DNA from: Thioglobus_B sp964558405
GTDB lineage: Bacteria; Pseudomonadota; Gammaproteobacteria; PS1; Pseudothioglobaceae
Assembly: GCA_964558405.1 (NCBI GenBank)
Contig: CAZLDG010000001.1
Location: 1-64,000 of the forward strand
Reading direction: 5' to 3'
Length of the DNA: 64,000 nt
The translations under genes were made by a program, and so were the position numbers. Of this stretch, positions 1 through 8,654 are shown one piece after another; the stretch's first letter is position 1; every line of letters begins with the position of its first letter. A model generated the notes under the pieces. It saw only the letters and a program-made list of their open reading frames with translations, ran no database searches and was not told the DNA's origin.

Positions 1-69
1 GCACGCCTTTCACAGTATTTATAATTATTCGCATAATTTATATTATGTTAAATTATACAAGTAAGTAGC

Positions 70-91
70 AAAAAAAACCGATTTCAATCAG
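70..91 (-). terminator. Putative intrinsic terminator of yfbU
   Basis: Read on the minus strand, a short stem (CTGAT / ATCGG with a TGAA loop, one G-T pair) is followed by eight Ts. It lies about 30 bases past the yfbU stop. A larger 9-bp inverted repeat (63-71 and 112-120, AAGTAGCAA / TTGCTACTT) encloses it. The stem is short, so this is a moderate call. Confidence 0.4.
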
Positions 92-122
92 TATCAACCC
101 CCCTTCTATTGTTGCTACTTTA

Positions 123-674
123 TCAGTACTCTTTTAAGACCGTTTCCAATTGATCCAAAGACAAATGCAGCGTGGTTTCGATGCTAAGCGTTCTGCGAAT
201 AGGCTTAAAAGTCATAAGCATGTGGTTGTAGCGAGCGCTCATAGGCATATGAGTATTTAGATTGCGCTCTTTAAGCCATTCAAATCGACCCATGTGGTGA
301 ACTAAAAACCGAATGATTGCATAATACTCCCCTTCTTGATTGCCATCAAAACCGCGAAACATTGGGTTTTTTCCGACATAAGACGGTAGTTTGTTCAGCA
401 TTGTTGCTTGTTGCTTGGCATCAAGCTGTTGGTAGGAATTTTCAATCAGATCCCACATGTCTAGCACATCTACCGTCCAGCTAACCTTGTCAGGCGTTGG
501 ATCGACACGTTCACCAAATAGCATGGAATACTCCCAGTCAATAGCCCAGGTTTGGTCATAGATAATGGCATCGCTAATCAGTTGGGTGTTAATTTCACCA
601 TGGTTAATATTTAGCTGCTGGTGAATTTCACTTAATATCAATAAAGACAGTCTTTCGCTATTGCTTATTTTCAT
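123..674 (-). CDS. yfbU: YfbU family protein
   Basis: A 183-aa soluble protein resembling E. coli YfbU (164 aa) along its length: an N-terminal SERLSLLILSEI helix like the 'AQRLILSNQYKM' start, a central FRGFDGNQEGEYYAIIRF segment matching 'FLGFDAATEARYLGYVRF', and a C-terminal stretch matching the NxRYNHML/YQRML region. The biochemical role of YfbU is not established, and I see no catalytic motif. A good Shine-Dalgarno (GGGAG, 8 nt before the ATG) supports the start. It is transcribed divergently from the Kef antiporter with 184 bp between them. No partner gene is visible downstream because the window edge is 122 bp away. Confidence 0.8.
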   Translation of the reverse strand: MKISNSERLSLLILSEIHQQLNINHGEINTQLISDAIIYDQTWAIDWEYSMLFGERVDPTPDKVSWTVDVLDMWDLIENSYQQLDAKQQATMLNKLPSYVGKNPMFRGFDGNQEGEYYAIIRFLVHHMGRFEWLKERNLNTHMPMSARYNHMLMTFKPIRRTLSIETTLHLSLDQLETVLKEY

Positions 675-858
675 CTAAATCTCCCGTTTATAAATAGGTA
701 TCTTTTTGAACCATTATAAGCACATTGATTTTAACTCAGGGTTGATTTTTTGCGTTTTTAATACGAGATAAGGGTAATTGATACTTATTTGTTTGGGTTG
801 ATATCTTATAGTTCGGGGATAATGATGATATTTACCCGGTAACGATTGATCCAGATTT

Positions 859-2541
859 ATGGGCGTAGAGTATTTAACCGATATTATTGTTTTACTATTG
901 GCAGCTGTGATTGCAGTGCCAGTATTTCAATTCTTGCATCTGGGTAGTATTCCTGCCTTTGTGATTGCTGGTGTTATTTTAGGACCTTCGGGCCTGGGTT
1001 ATATTCAGAACTACGACGAAGTAGCGCATTTGGCTGAGCTGGGCGTGGTGTTTCTACTGTTTATTATCGGCATTGAAATCAACCCCACTCGATTATGGCG
1101 CATGAAGTCTTTGGTGCTGGGGATGGGCTCTTTACAAATTCTGCTCACTGGTGTTTTAATTACTCTAATTGCCCATCAGTTATTGTCTATTTCCTGGGAA
1201 GTGGCCCTGCTGATTGGTCTGGCATTATCACTCTCTTCAACTGCATTTGTCTTACAGCTTTTGCAAAAAAGAAAGACCTTGTATTCCGCCTATGGAAAGC
1301 CCTCGGTAGCAGTCCTGCTGATGCAAGACTTGGCGGTGGTTCCCCTGCTGATTCTGGTTTCTCTGATTGCCACGCCTGAGCTGAGCTTTGCTCAGGATAT
1401 TTACTTAGCGTTAACAGAGGCGGTGGTTATTCTGGTCTGTATTGTGGTGATTGCCAGATACGTACTCACCCCGCTGTTTAACGCCCTGGTGCGTTACGAA
1501 ACCCCCGAAATTTTTACGGCGCTCACCCTATTATTGGTACTAGGCGCTTCACTGGCGATGGAGCGTATTGGTCTGTCGATGGCCATGGGTGCGTTTGTTG
1601 CTGGACTATTGATTGCTGATTCTTCTTATCGACATCAAATTGTGGCTGAGATTCAACCCTTTAGAGGGTTATTGTTGGCGCTATTTTTCATGGCCATGGG
1701 TATGTCGCTTAATCTGGATTACTTCTTGCAGGATCCGCAAATATTCTTGCTGTTAGTATTAGGGTTGATTACGGTGAAATTCTTAGTATTGTGGCCGCTA
1801 TCACGCTTGTTTGGTATTAAATCCAAGGCCGCACTCTCCAGCGCCATATTATTAGCACAAAGTGGTGAGTTCGCCTTGGTGTTATTTGCCTTGGCTAAGG
1901 ACTTATCGGTGCTTGATGAAGTGCTATTCCAGCAATTATTGGTATTGGTGCTGATTAGTATGATTGCCACGCCAATTTTGGAGAACATTGCGCACCGTCT
2001 ATTTAGCAAAAAGTCGGGACATGAGGTTGGTCTGCCTACCATAGAGACAGATTTGCAAGACTCTAAGGCGATTATTCTGGCTGGTTTTGGGCGTATGGGT
2101 CATCGCATTGGTCATATTCTAGAATCCATGGGTGTTCCTTATGTGGCGGTTGATAACAATACCTCGGTAGTGGAATATGAGCGTAATAACGCCAAATCGG
2201 TGTATTTTGGCGATGCCTCTCGTCCCGAGGTTCTGCGCGCAGCAGGCGCGGCTGAGGCGCCATTGATTATTGTCTCTACCGGTGGTATTGAAGCTACTGA
2301 GAAAATTGTTTCTTCGATTCATTCAGCCTTTCCAGAGGTGCCAATCTTTGCGCGTGGGCACGACATTGCCAAATGTCGAGAGCTTAGTGAGTTGGGTGCG
2401 CGTTTCACTGTTTCAGAAACCTTTGAGTCCAGTGCCGAGTTGGCACGTGAAGCGCTGCTGTATTTCGGCTCAGAAGACGCAGAGATTGAAAGCGCTCTAG
2501 AGCAGTATCGTCAAGATTATTACAAGCCAGAGCGACCTTAA
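859..2541 (+). CDS. Kef-type cation:proton antiporter (CPA2) with RCK domain
   Basis: A 560-aa inner-membrane transporter. Residues 1 to about 380 are a hydrophobic antiporter domain of roughly a dozen membrane segments, including the HLAELGVVFLLFIIGIEI and LLMQDLAVVPLLIL signatures of the KefB/KefC (CPA2) family. From about residue 403 there is a cytosolic Rossmann RCK/TrkA-N domain with GFGRMG at 409-414 (GxGxxG nucleotide loop) and an acidic residue after strand 2 (AVDNN). Known relatives exchange K+ or Na+ for H+ under nucleotide or glutathione control; the cation here cannot be read from sequence. No strong ribosome site precedes the ATG. The stop is 9 bp before the next gene, suggesting co-transcription. 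Confidence 0.85.
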   Translation: MGVEYLTDIIVLLLAAVIAVPVFQFLHLGSIPAFVIAGVILGPSGLGYIQNYDEVAHLAELGVVFLLFIIGIEINPTRLWRMKSLVLGMGSLQILLTGVLITLIAHQLLSISWEVALLIGLALSLSSTAFVLQLLQKRKTLYSAYGKPSVAVLLMQDLAVVPLLILVSLIATPELSFAQDIYLALTEAVVILVCIVVIARYVLTPLFNALVRYETPEIFTALTLLLVLGASLAMERIGLSMAMGAFVAGLLIADSSYRHQIVAEIQPFRGLLLALFFMAMGMSLNLDYFLQDPQIFLLLVLGLITVKFLVLWPLSRLFGIKSKAALSSAILLAQSGEFALVLFALAKDLSVLDEVLFQQLLVLVLISMIATPILENIAHRLFSKKSGHEVGLPTIETDLQDSKAIILAGFGRMGHRIGHILESMGVPYVAVDNNTSVVEYERNNAKSVYFGDASRPEVLRAAGAAEAPLIIVSTGGIEATEKIVSSIHSAFPEVPIFARGHDIAKCRELSELGARFTVSETFESSAELAREALLYFGSEDAEIESALEQYRQDYYKPERP

Positions 2542-2550
2542 GTTCGATCC

Positions 2551-3558
2551 ATGTCTATTGATTTTTTCAACGTTCATCTGCAGGCGCAAGAGAAAGACTA
2601 TGAATGCTCAAGTACAGATTCTTTATTAGAAGCAGGACTGCGTCACGGCCTATCAATGCGCTACGAGTGTAATAATGGCACTTGTGGCGCCTGTAAGGCT
2701 AAATTGATCTCAGGCAGTACTCAGCAGATTCAACATCATGACTATCACTTATCTAGTGAATCAATCGCAGCAGGCGAGTTGTTAAGCTGTTGTCATGCGC
2801 CTAAGTCTGATGTTGTACTAGAGATGGATTTGATTGGTGATGTACGCTCAATTCCCTTGCAGCATATTGAGACCAAAATTAAGCGTATTGAGTTTATTGA
2901 GGATATGGCGATTGTCGTATTGCGCACACCACGCTCGCAAACCCTGCAATTTATGGCCGGGCAAGATGTGGAGCTACGCTTTAGTGAGCATATCTCACGC
3001 TACCCGCTTGCTTCTTGTCCTTGTCAGGGCATGGAATTAGAATTCCATATTCGCCACCTAGAAGATGATTTGTTTGCTCAGGCAATTTTCTCTGGTGAGA
3101 TTAAAGCCAAAGCCAAAATCGATCTCAGTGGCCCTAAGGGTGTGTTTGTTTTAAAAGAACAAAGTAGCAGACCTATGGTATTTATTGCTTGGGACGGGGG
3201 GTTTGCGCCGATTAGAAGCTTGGTAGAGCATGCTTTTTCTCTAGAGATGCCTAACAGCATTAGTTTTTATTGGGCTTATCCACAAACCGATGGGACGCCT
3301 TATCTGCACCAGCATGCGCAATCTTGGCAAACTCTATTTGATCAATATCAATATCATCAACTGCCTTGTACGTTTGAGCGTAATCATCAAAATGATTGCC
3401 AGCAGGTAGCCAAACAAATCTATCAATCTTTAGAGCCTGAGGATCTTAATCAGAGCGAGGTTTATATTTCAGCACCGGCTGAGATTTTGATTCACTTATC
3501 CGAGTTGCTACTAGAAAATGGTTTGGATGAATCGCAACTAATTGGCGCACCTATTTAG
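2551..3558 (+). CDS. 2Fe-2S ferredoxin / FAD-NAD(P) reductase fusion
   Basis: A 335-aa soluble electron-transfer protein. Residues 1-90 are a plant-type ferredoxin with cluster ligands C40, C45, C48 (CX4CX2C) and C80 or C81. Residues 100-335 resemble the ferredoxin-NADP reductase fold: an RYPLAS FAD-binding motif near 150 and a glycine-rich WDGGFAPIRSL segment at the start of the nucleotide domain. Family members include oxygenase reductases and CDP-6-deoxyglucoseen reductase, which pass electrons from NAD(P)H through FAD to the cluster and a partner enzyme. No oxygenase lies beside it; the next genes encode ribonucleotide reductase, so a diferric-tyrosyl maintenance role is possible but unproven. 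The substrate partner is unknown. Confidence 0.8.
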   Translation: MSIDFFNVHLQAQEKDYECSSTDSLLEAGLRHGLSMRYECNNGTCGACKAKLISGSTQQIQHHDYHLSSESIAAGELLSCCHAPKSDVVLEMDLIGDVRSIPLQHIETKIKRIEFIEDMAIVVLRTPRSQTLQFMAGQDVELRFSEHISRYPLASCPCQGMELEFHIRHLEDDLFAQAIFSGEIKAKAKIDLSGPKGVFVLKEQSSRPMVFIAWDGGFAPIRSLVEHAFSLEMPNSISFYWAYPQTDGTPYLHQHAQSWQTLFDQYQYHQLPCTFERNHQNDCQQVAKQIYQSLEPEDLNQSEVYISAPAEILIHLSELLLENGLDESQLIGAPI

Positions 3559-3774
3559 TCAAAATTCTTTAAATTTATATTAGGTTTTTTTAATAAATCA
3601 AGTGGTAAAAGGCTTGTGGGTTTTTATTAAAAAAAGCTTATATTAACACATCATAAATTCGTCATATTTTGGAGAAAAATGAGGTAAATTTTTTTTATTT
3701 TTTTTCAAATCTCTACAGCCCTTTTGTGGCAATAATTTGCGCGATTTTGACACGGTTTTGTTAAAAATTGGCAC

Positions 3775-3803
3775 TTGCAAAAAAAAGCCGAATACACTAT
3801 ATT
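3775..3803 (+). promoter_or_regulatory. Predicted sigma-70 promoter of nrdAB
   Basis: TTGCAA (3775-3780) and TATATT (3798-3803) are separated by 17 bp, a good match to -35 and -10 elements. The -10 lies inside the upstream NrdR box, so repressor binding would occlude RNA polymerase. No transcript data are available. Confidence 0.5.
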
Positions 3804-3809
3804 TAGTTG
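3794..3809 (+). promoter_or_regulatory. NrdR box 1
   Basis: ACACTATATTTAGTTG, a slightly degenerate copy of the palindromic NrdR operator (consensus close to ACACWATATWTAGTGT). It starts 32 bp before box 2, which is three helical turns, the usual spacing for cooperative binding of the ATP-cone repressor NrdR. Confidence 0.75.
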
Positions 3810-3825
3810 CAATTTTAATTTGTTA

Positions 3826-3841
3826 ACACTATATCTAGTGT
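3826..3841 (+). promoter_or_regulatory. NrdR box 2
   Basis: ACACTATATCTAGTGT, a near-perfect palindrome and an almost ideal NrdR operator, 20 bp before the nrdA start. With box 1 it forms the tandem pair typical of bacterial ribonucleotide reductase operons, which are repressed when dATP is plentiful. Confidence 0.85.
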
Positions 3842-3861
3842 TTCTCGTTTGAGGAGAGAGA

Positions 3862-6138
3862 ATGAATCAAGACATTAAAGTCACCAAGCGCGATGGCAAG
3901 CAAGAAGCCATCGATATGGAGAAAATCCATCGTGTCGTGCACTGGGCTTCGCAAGATTTAAATGGCGTCAGCGTATCACAGGTAGAGATCAATGCACAAC
4001 TGGCATTTTTCGATGGTATTAAGACCGAAGATATTCACGAGACCATTATTAAATCTGCTGCAGATTTAATCTCAACTGATAATCCCGATTATCAATATTT
4101 GGCAGCGCGTCTGGCCATCTTCCACTTGCGTAAAAAAGCCTTTAAGAATTTCACCCCACCACCGCTATATGAACACATTCAAAAATATACGGATTTGGGG
4201 ATTTATGATGCAGATATCTTAAAGAAATATACTCAAGCAGAGATTGAAGAGCTTGATGGTTATATTGATCACTGGCGTGATATGAAGTTCTCATATGCCG
4301 CGGTTAAACAGCTAGAGGGTAAATACTTAGTACAAAATCGTGTGACTGGTGAGATTTACGAATCGCCGCAGCAGCTCTATATTTTGGTGGGCATGTGCTT
4401 GTTCCAAGAATATGAAGCCGAAGCGCGTATGAGAATTGTCAAGCGTTTTTATGACGCGGTGTCCAACTTCAAGATCTCTCTACCAACGCCAATTATGGCC
4501 GGTGTTCGTACCCCAACGCGACAATTCTCTTCCTGTGTACTGATTGAAACCGATGATGATCTAGATTCAATCAGCGCAGCAGCTGGCGCCATTGTGAAAT
4601 ACGTTTCACAACGCGCGGGTATTGGTATTAATGGCGGTAAGATTCGCGCTTTAGGCAGTCCAATTCGCGGTGGTGAAGCCACACATACGGGCTGTATTCC
4701 TTTTTTCAAGCATTTCCATACGGCGGTTAAATCTTGTTCTCAAGGTGGTGTGCGCGGTGGTGCCGCCACCCTTTTCTATCCAATTTGGCACCTGGAAGTG
4801 AAAGAATTGTTGGTGCTCAAAAACAATGCCGGTACCGATGAGAATCGTATCCGTCACCTAGACTATGGTGTGCAATTTAATGGTTTGATGTATCAGCGCT
4901 TTTTGGCTGATGGTGATATTACCTTGTTCTCGCCACATGATGCTCCGGGTCTATACGATGCTTTTTTTGAGGACCAGGCGGAGTTTGAGCGTTTGTATGA
5001 ACAATATGAGCAAGATGATTCGGTGCGCAAAGAAACCATTAGTGCGCGTGAGCTATTTGCCAAATTTATGCAAGAGCGTGCTAATACCGGTCGTATTTAT
5101 CTGCAAAATGTGGATCACACCAATACGCATGGCGCCTTTGATCCAAAAGTGGCGCCCGTGCGTCAATCAAACCTATGTATGGAGATTACCCTGCCAACCA
5201 AACCTTTGTATTCGGTACAAGATGAAAATGGCGAGGTGGCGTTATGTACGCTCTCAGCGGTTAATTTGGGCGCACTAGACTCATTAGATGAGCTAGAAGA
5301 TATTACCGATATTATTGTGCGTGCCTTGGACTCACTGCTGGATTATCAAGATTATCCAATTAAAGCGGCTGAGTTGGCCAGTATGAATCGACGCACACTG
5401 GGTATTGGCGTGACCAATCTGGCTTATTACCTAGCCAAAAATGACGCCAAATACTCAAATGGATCGGGTAATAATCTGATTCACCAAACTTTCGAAGCCT
5501 TACAATACTACGCGCTTAAAGCGTCTAACATTCTGGCCAATGAGAAAGGCGCTTGCCCATCATTTTCTGAGACCCAATACGCCAAGGGTATTTTGCCAAT
5601 TGACACCTACAAAAAAGACATTGATGAGTTTTGTAATTGCGCTTTAGAACTGGATTGGGAAAGTCTGCGCGCTGATATTCAAAACACCGGCTTGCGTAAC
5701 TCGACCCTAACCGCACTAATGCCGTGTGAAAGCTCCTCACAGATTTCTAACTCTACCAATGGTATTGAACCACCACGCGGTTTTGTCTCGGTTAAACAGT
5801 CTAAGGACGGCATTTTGAAGCAAATTGTGCCGGAGTACGAAAGACTGAAAAATCAATACGAGTTATTATGGGATATTAAAGACAACGAAGGCTATCTGCA
5901 GCTTTGCGCGATTATGCAAAAGTTTGTGGATCAGTCGATCTCAACCAATACCCACTATGACCCTTCACAGTTTGAAGGTAACCGCGTACCGATGAAGCTG
6001 TTCTTAATGGACATGCTTAAAGCTTATAAGTATGGTGTTAAGACCCTGTACTACCATACAACGCGTGATGGTGCCTCAGACGATTTAGAAGACAAACAAG
6101 ACGACAACGCCTGTGCTGATGGTGTGTGTAAGCTCTAA
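3862..6138 (+). CDS. nrdA: Class Ia ribonucleotide reductase, alpha subunit
   Basis: Large subunit of the oxygen-dependent reductase that makes dNDPs from NDPs. At 758 aa it is almost collinear with E. coli NrdA (761): the active-site set falls at identical numbers, C225 and C462 (redox pair), C439 (thiyl radical), N437 and E441. Y730 and Y731 of the radical-transfer chain are also present. An N-terminal ATP-cone (about 5-95) implies dATP allosteric inhibition, and the tail ends in CADGVCKL, the CX4C shuttle that is re-reduced by thioredoxin or glutaredoxin. The start is fixed by a gaggagagag ribosome site. nrdB follows after 18 bp. The operon sits behind two NrdR boxes. Confidence 0.97.
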   Translation: MNQDIKVTKRDGKQEAIDMEKIHRVVHWASQDLNGVSVSQVEINAQLAFFDGIKTEDIHETIIKSAADLISTDNPDYQYLAARLAIFHLRKKAFKNFTPPPLYEHIQKYTDLGIYDADILKKYTQAEIEELDGYIDHWRDMKFSYAAVKQLEGKYLVQNRVTGEIYESPQQLYILVGMCLFQEYEAEARMRIVKRFYDAVSNFKISLPTPIMAGVRTPTRQFSSCVLIETDDDLDSISAAAGAIVKYVSQRAGIGINGGKIRALGSPIRGGEATHTGCIPFFKHFHTAVKSCSQGGVRGGAATLFYPIWHLEVKELLVLKNNAGTDENRIRHLDYGVQFNGLMYQRFLADGDITLFSPHDAPGLYDAFFEDQAEFERLYEQYEQDDSVRKETISARELFAKFMQERANTGRIYLQNVDHTNTHGAFDPKVAPVRQSNLCMEITLPTKPLYSVQDENGEVALCTLSAVNLGALDSLDELEDITDIIVRALDSLLDYQDYPIKAAELASMNRRTLGIGVTNLAYYLAKNDAKYSNGSGNNLIHQTFEALQYYALKASNILANEKGACPSFSETQYAKGILPIDTYKKDIDEFCNCALELDWESLRADIQNTGLRNSTLTALMPCESSSQISNSTNGIEPPRGFVSVKQSKDGILKQIVPEYERLKNQYELLWDIKDNEGYLQLCAIMQKFVDQSISTNTHYDPSQFEGNRVPMKLFLMDMLKAYKYGVKTLYYHTTRDGASDDLEDKQDDNACADGVCKL

Positions 6139-6156
6139 CTATTAAAGGATTTAATT

Positions 6157-7293
6157 ATGTCATATTCAATTTTTAGTAAGACCATTAGTGACACACTCAC
6201 TCAGCCAATGTTCTTTGGTAATACGGTTAACGTAGCGCGTTTTGATAAGCAAAAGTTTGAGATGTTTGAAAAACTCACCGAGAAGCAGTTGTCATTTTTC
6301 TGGCGCCCTGAAGAGATTGATGTTTCTAAGGATAAGATGGACTTTGCCAAGCTCCTGCCTAATGAGAAGCATATCTTCTTGTCTAATTTGCAATATCAAA
6401 TCTTGCTAGACTCGGTACAAGGTCGAAGCCCAAATATCGCCTTATTGCCGATTGTTTCTCTACCTGAGGTGGAGAACTGGATTGAAACCTGGTCGTTCTC
6501 AGAAACCATTCATTCGCGCTCTTATACTCATATTATTCGCGCCATTGTCAATGAACCAGGCGCGGTATTTGACGATATTATGAAAACCGATGAGATTATT
6601 CAGCGTGCTGAGAGTGTCTCTAGACACTATGATGAGCTGATTAAATGCTCTCAAGTTTATCTCACACATGGTCCAGGCAAGCATGTGATCAATGGTGAAG
6701 AGGTGAATGTGGATTTGTATTGTCTTAAGCGCCAACTCTATCTCACCCTATTCTCAGTTAATATCCTAGAGGCGATTCGTTTTTATGTGTCTTTTGCCTG
6801 CTCGTTTGCTTTTGCCGAGCGCAAGGTGATGGAAGGTAATGCTAAGATTATTAAGATGATTGCCCGTGATGAGGCTCTACACTTAACCTCAACCCAGTAT
6901 ATGCTGAACTTAATGCGTGAGGGTAAGGACGATCCGGATATGGCCAAGATTGCTAAAGAGTGCGAGTCTGAGGTCACTGAAATGTTTAAAGAGGCGTGTC
7001 AGCAAGAAAAAGATTGGGCAGATTATCTCTTTAGAGATGGCTCAATGATTGGTCTAAATGCTGAGATTCTAAAACAGTATTTGGAATACATCACCAATGT
7101 GCGCATGAAAGCGCTGAACTTGCCACCAATCTTTGATGAGATTTCTAATCCATTGCCATGGATTAACCACTGGCTGGATTCTGATAATGTACAGGTAGCG
7201 CCACAAGAGACTGAAATCACCTCTTACTTGGTGAGTGCGATTGACAACTCATTGGAAGAGGCTGATGATGACTTTGGAGACTTTAAACTCTAA
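6157..7293 (+). CDS. nrdB: Class Ia ribonucleotide reductase, beta subunit
   Basis: Small subunit (378 aa) that houses the diferric-tyrosyl radical. It matches E. coli NrdB with a one-residue offset: the radical tyrosine is Y123 in SETIHSRSYTH, with iron ligands D85, E116, H119, E239 and H242 visible (the last two in ARDEALHL). Presence of the tyrosine and all of these ligands argues for a conventional class Ia enzyme and not a Mn or radical-free variant. The C-terminus (DDDFGDFKL) is the acidic peptide that docks onto NrdA. An AAAGGA ribosome site precedes the ATG. Eight bases separate it from the ferredoxin gene. Confidence 0.97.
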   Translation: MSYSIFSKTISDTLTQPMFFGNTVNVARFDKQKFEMFEKLTEKQLSFFWRPEEIDVSKDKMDFAKLLPNEKHIFLSNLQYQILLDSVQGRSPNIALLPIVSLPEVENWIETWSFSETIHSRSYTHIIRAIVNEPGAVFDDIMKTDEIIQRAESVSRHYDELIKCSQVYLTHGPGKHVINGEEVNVDLYCLKRQLYLTLFSVNILEAIRFYVSFACSFAFAERKVMEGNAKIIKMIARDEALHLTSTQYMLNLMREGKDDPDMAKIAKECESEVTEMFKEACQQEKDWADYLFRDGSMIGLNAEILKQYLEYITNVRMKALNLPPIFDEISNPLPWINHWLDSDNVQVAPQETEITSYLVSAIDNSLEEADDDFGDFKL

Positions 7294-7301
7294 AGTAATC
7301 C

Positions 7302-7568
7302 ATGTTTAGAATTGATGTTGAAAACATTGGCGGCAAGAATGAGTCATTGTTTGTCTATGGCGAGCACTCAATTCTAACCGAGCTCGAAGAACACAATGTA
7401 TTGGTGAATTATGCTTGTCGACAAGGACATTGTGGTGCTTGTGTGCTAGAGTTAGTCTCTGGTGAGGTACATCATCAAGACTGCTTAGTTCCCCTATCTC
7501 AAGGGGAGATTCTGGCCTGTCGAGCCACGCCTATTAGCGACATTAAAATTCGCTCAAGAGACGGATAG
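7302..7568 (+). CDS. 2Fe-2S ferredoxin of the YfaE type
   Basis: An 88-aa plant-type ferredoxin with ligands C39, C44, C47 and C73. In E. coli the equivalent gene (yfaE) also follows nrdAB and its product reduces the NrdB diiron site so the tyrosyl radical can be rebuilt. Size, motif spacing and position all fit that role here. Its last 15 bases overlap the end of mnmH on the other strand, with no terminator between them. Confidence 0.88.
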   Translation: MFRIDVENIGGKNESLFVYGEHSILTELEEHNVLVNYACRQGHCGACVLELVSGEVHHQDCLVPLSQGEILACRATPISDIKIRSRDG

Positions 7569-8654
7569 GCTTTGCAAATAATCCAGTACTTCTGACTCAT
7601 CACCTTCAAAAACCACGCGTGCAGATTTTTTACTGATTTGATAATCATACATCGGATCGTAATAATCTAGCAATAGGGTTTTGACCACGGGGACAAACTG
7701 CTCAAAGCTATTGCTACGTTCGAAATGTTGTAGCGCTTCTTCTACTTGGGTTTTAAGCGCTTGGTAGCGCTCTAAGCCTAGGCGTTTTTGAATCTTTTCT
7801 AGACTTAGTAACCAGTAATGCGAAAACCGCTGCCAAGCTTGTTCTGCGTCTTGATCAACAAAGTCTTGATACATGTTGTGTACATAAGCATCCATACTCA
7901 CCTGAATGCGGCGCTCGACACTGGCTTTAAGCAGAATCAAATCGGCTTGTTGGGTTCGACTTTTGAGTGCATCAGGCACGTGTACTGTGCCAATATTAGC
8001 GCCCTCGTCTTCAAATACCAAGTGTAAAAACTGTTGTTTTTTAATCAGCTCAATGGCCAAAGCGTTTTCAAAATTGATTTGTGTGGGCTGAGCGGTAGTG
8101 GTATTACCAAAGGCCGAACCACGATGATTAGCCAGCCCTTCTAGGTCAATTTTTTTTGTGATTTTATCCAGCAACAAGGTCTTGCCACAACCGGTTTGTC
8201 CACCAATCACCAGCGGGGTGATTTGCCCCATAATACGATCGGTTTCATCAATCAAGAAGCGACGCAGGGCTTTGTAGCCACCTTTGATGCGTGGATAATC
8301 AATGCCTGAGGCTTCATAAATCCAACGCTGGGTAATTTGTGAGCGAAGACCGCCACGAAAACAATATAGTGCCCCTTGAGGATGGGACTGAATAAAATCT
8401 AGCCAGGCCTGAACTCGCGCGGATTTAATCTCACCACTGACCAGTTCGTGACCCAGTTCAATGGCTTTTTCTTGACCTTTTTGCTTATAGCAAGTGCCCA
8501 CAGCTTCACGTTCTTGATCGCTCATCAGTGGCAAAGAATCGGTATGCGGAAAAGCGCCTTGGGAAAATTCAATCGGTGCACGAGTATCTATCAGTGGCGT
8601 GTCGCTGGTAAAGAGTTGAGTGAAATCCTCAATCAGCGTGAGCTCTTTACTCAT
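7554..8654 (-). CDS. mnmH: tRNA 2-selenouridine synthase
   Basis: MnmH/SelU (366 aa; E. coli YbbB is 364) replaces sulfur by selenium in 2-thiouridine at the wobble position of certain tRNAs, using selenophosphate. The N-terminal third is a rhodanese domain with active C98 in YCFRGGLRSQ. The second half has a P-loop, GGQTGCGKT. I chose the ATG at 8654 because it gives the MSKEL start and an 8-bp ATGAGTAA overlap with the selD stop, typical of translational coupling; an upstream extension of 16 residues is possible but unlikely. The gene depends on SelD encoded directly before it. Confidence 0.93.
   Translation of the reverse strand: MSKELTLIEDFTQLFTSDTPLIDTRAPIEFSQGAFPHTDSLPLMSDQEREAVGTCYKQKGQEKAIELGHELVSGEIKSARVQAWLDFIQSHPQGALYCFRGGLRSQITQRWIYEASGIDYPRIKGGYKALRRFLIDETDRIMGQITPLVIGGQTGCGKTLLLDKITKKIDLEGLANHRGSAFGNTTTAQPTQINFENALAIELIKKQQFLHLVFEDEGANIGTVHVPDALKSRTQQADLILLKASVERRIQVSMDAYVHNMYQDFVDQDAEQAWQRFSHYWLLSLEKIQKRLGLERYQALKTQVEEALQHFERSNSFEQFVPVVKTLLLDYYDPMYDYQISKKSARVVFEGDESEVLDYLQSLSVS

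Larger units (their letters stand above)
3559..3861 (+). other. Intergenic control region upstream of nrdA
   Basis: This is the only gene-free stretch above 300 bp. It is very AT-rich. The last 90 bases hold a sigma-70-like promoter, two NrdR boxes and a strong Shine-Dalgarno (gaggagagag just before the ATG). I see no gene, RNA or clear terminator in the first 200 bases. Confidence 0.7.
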
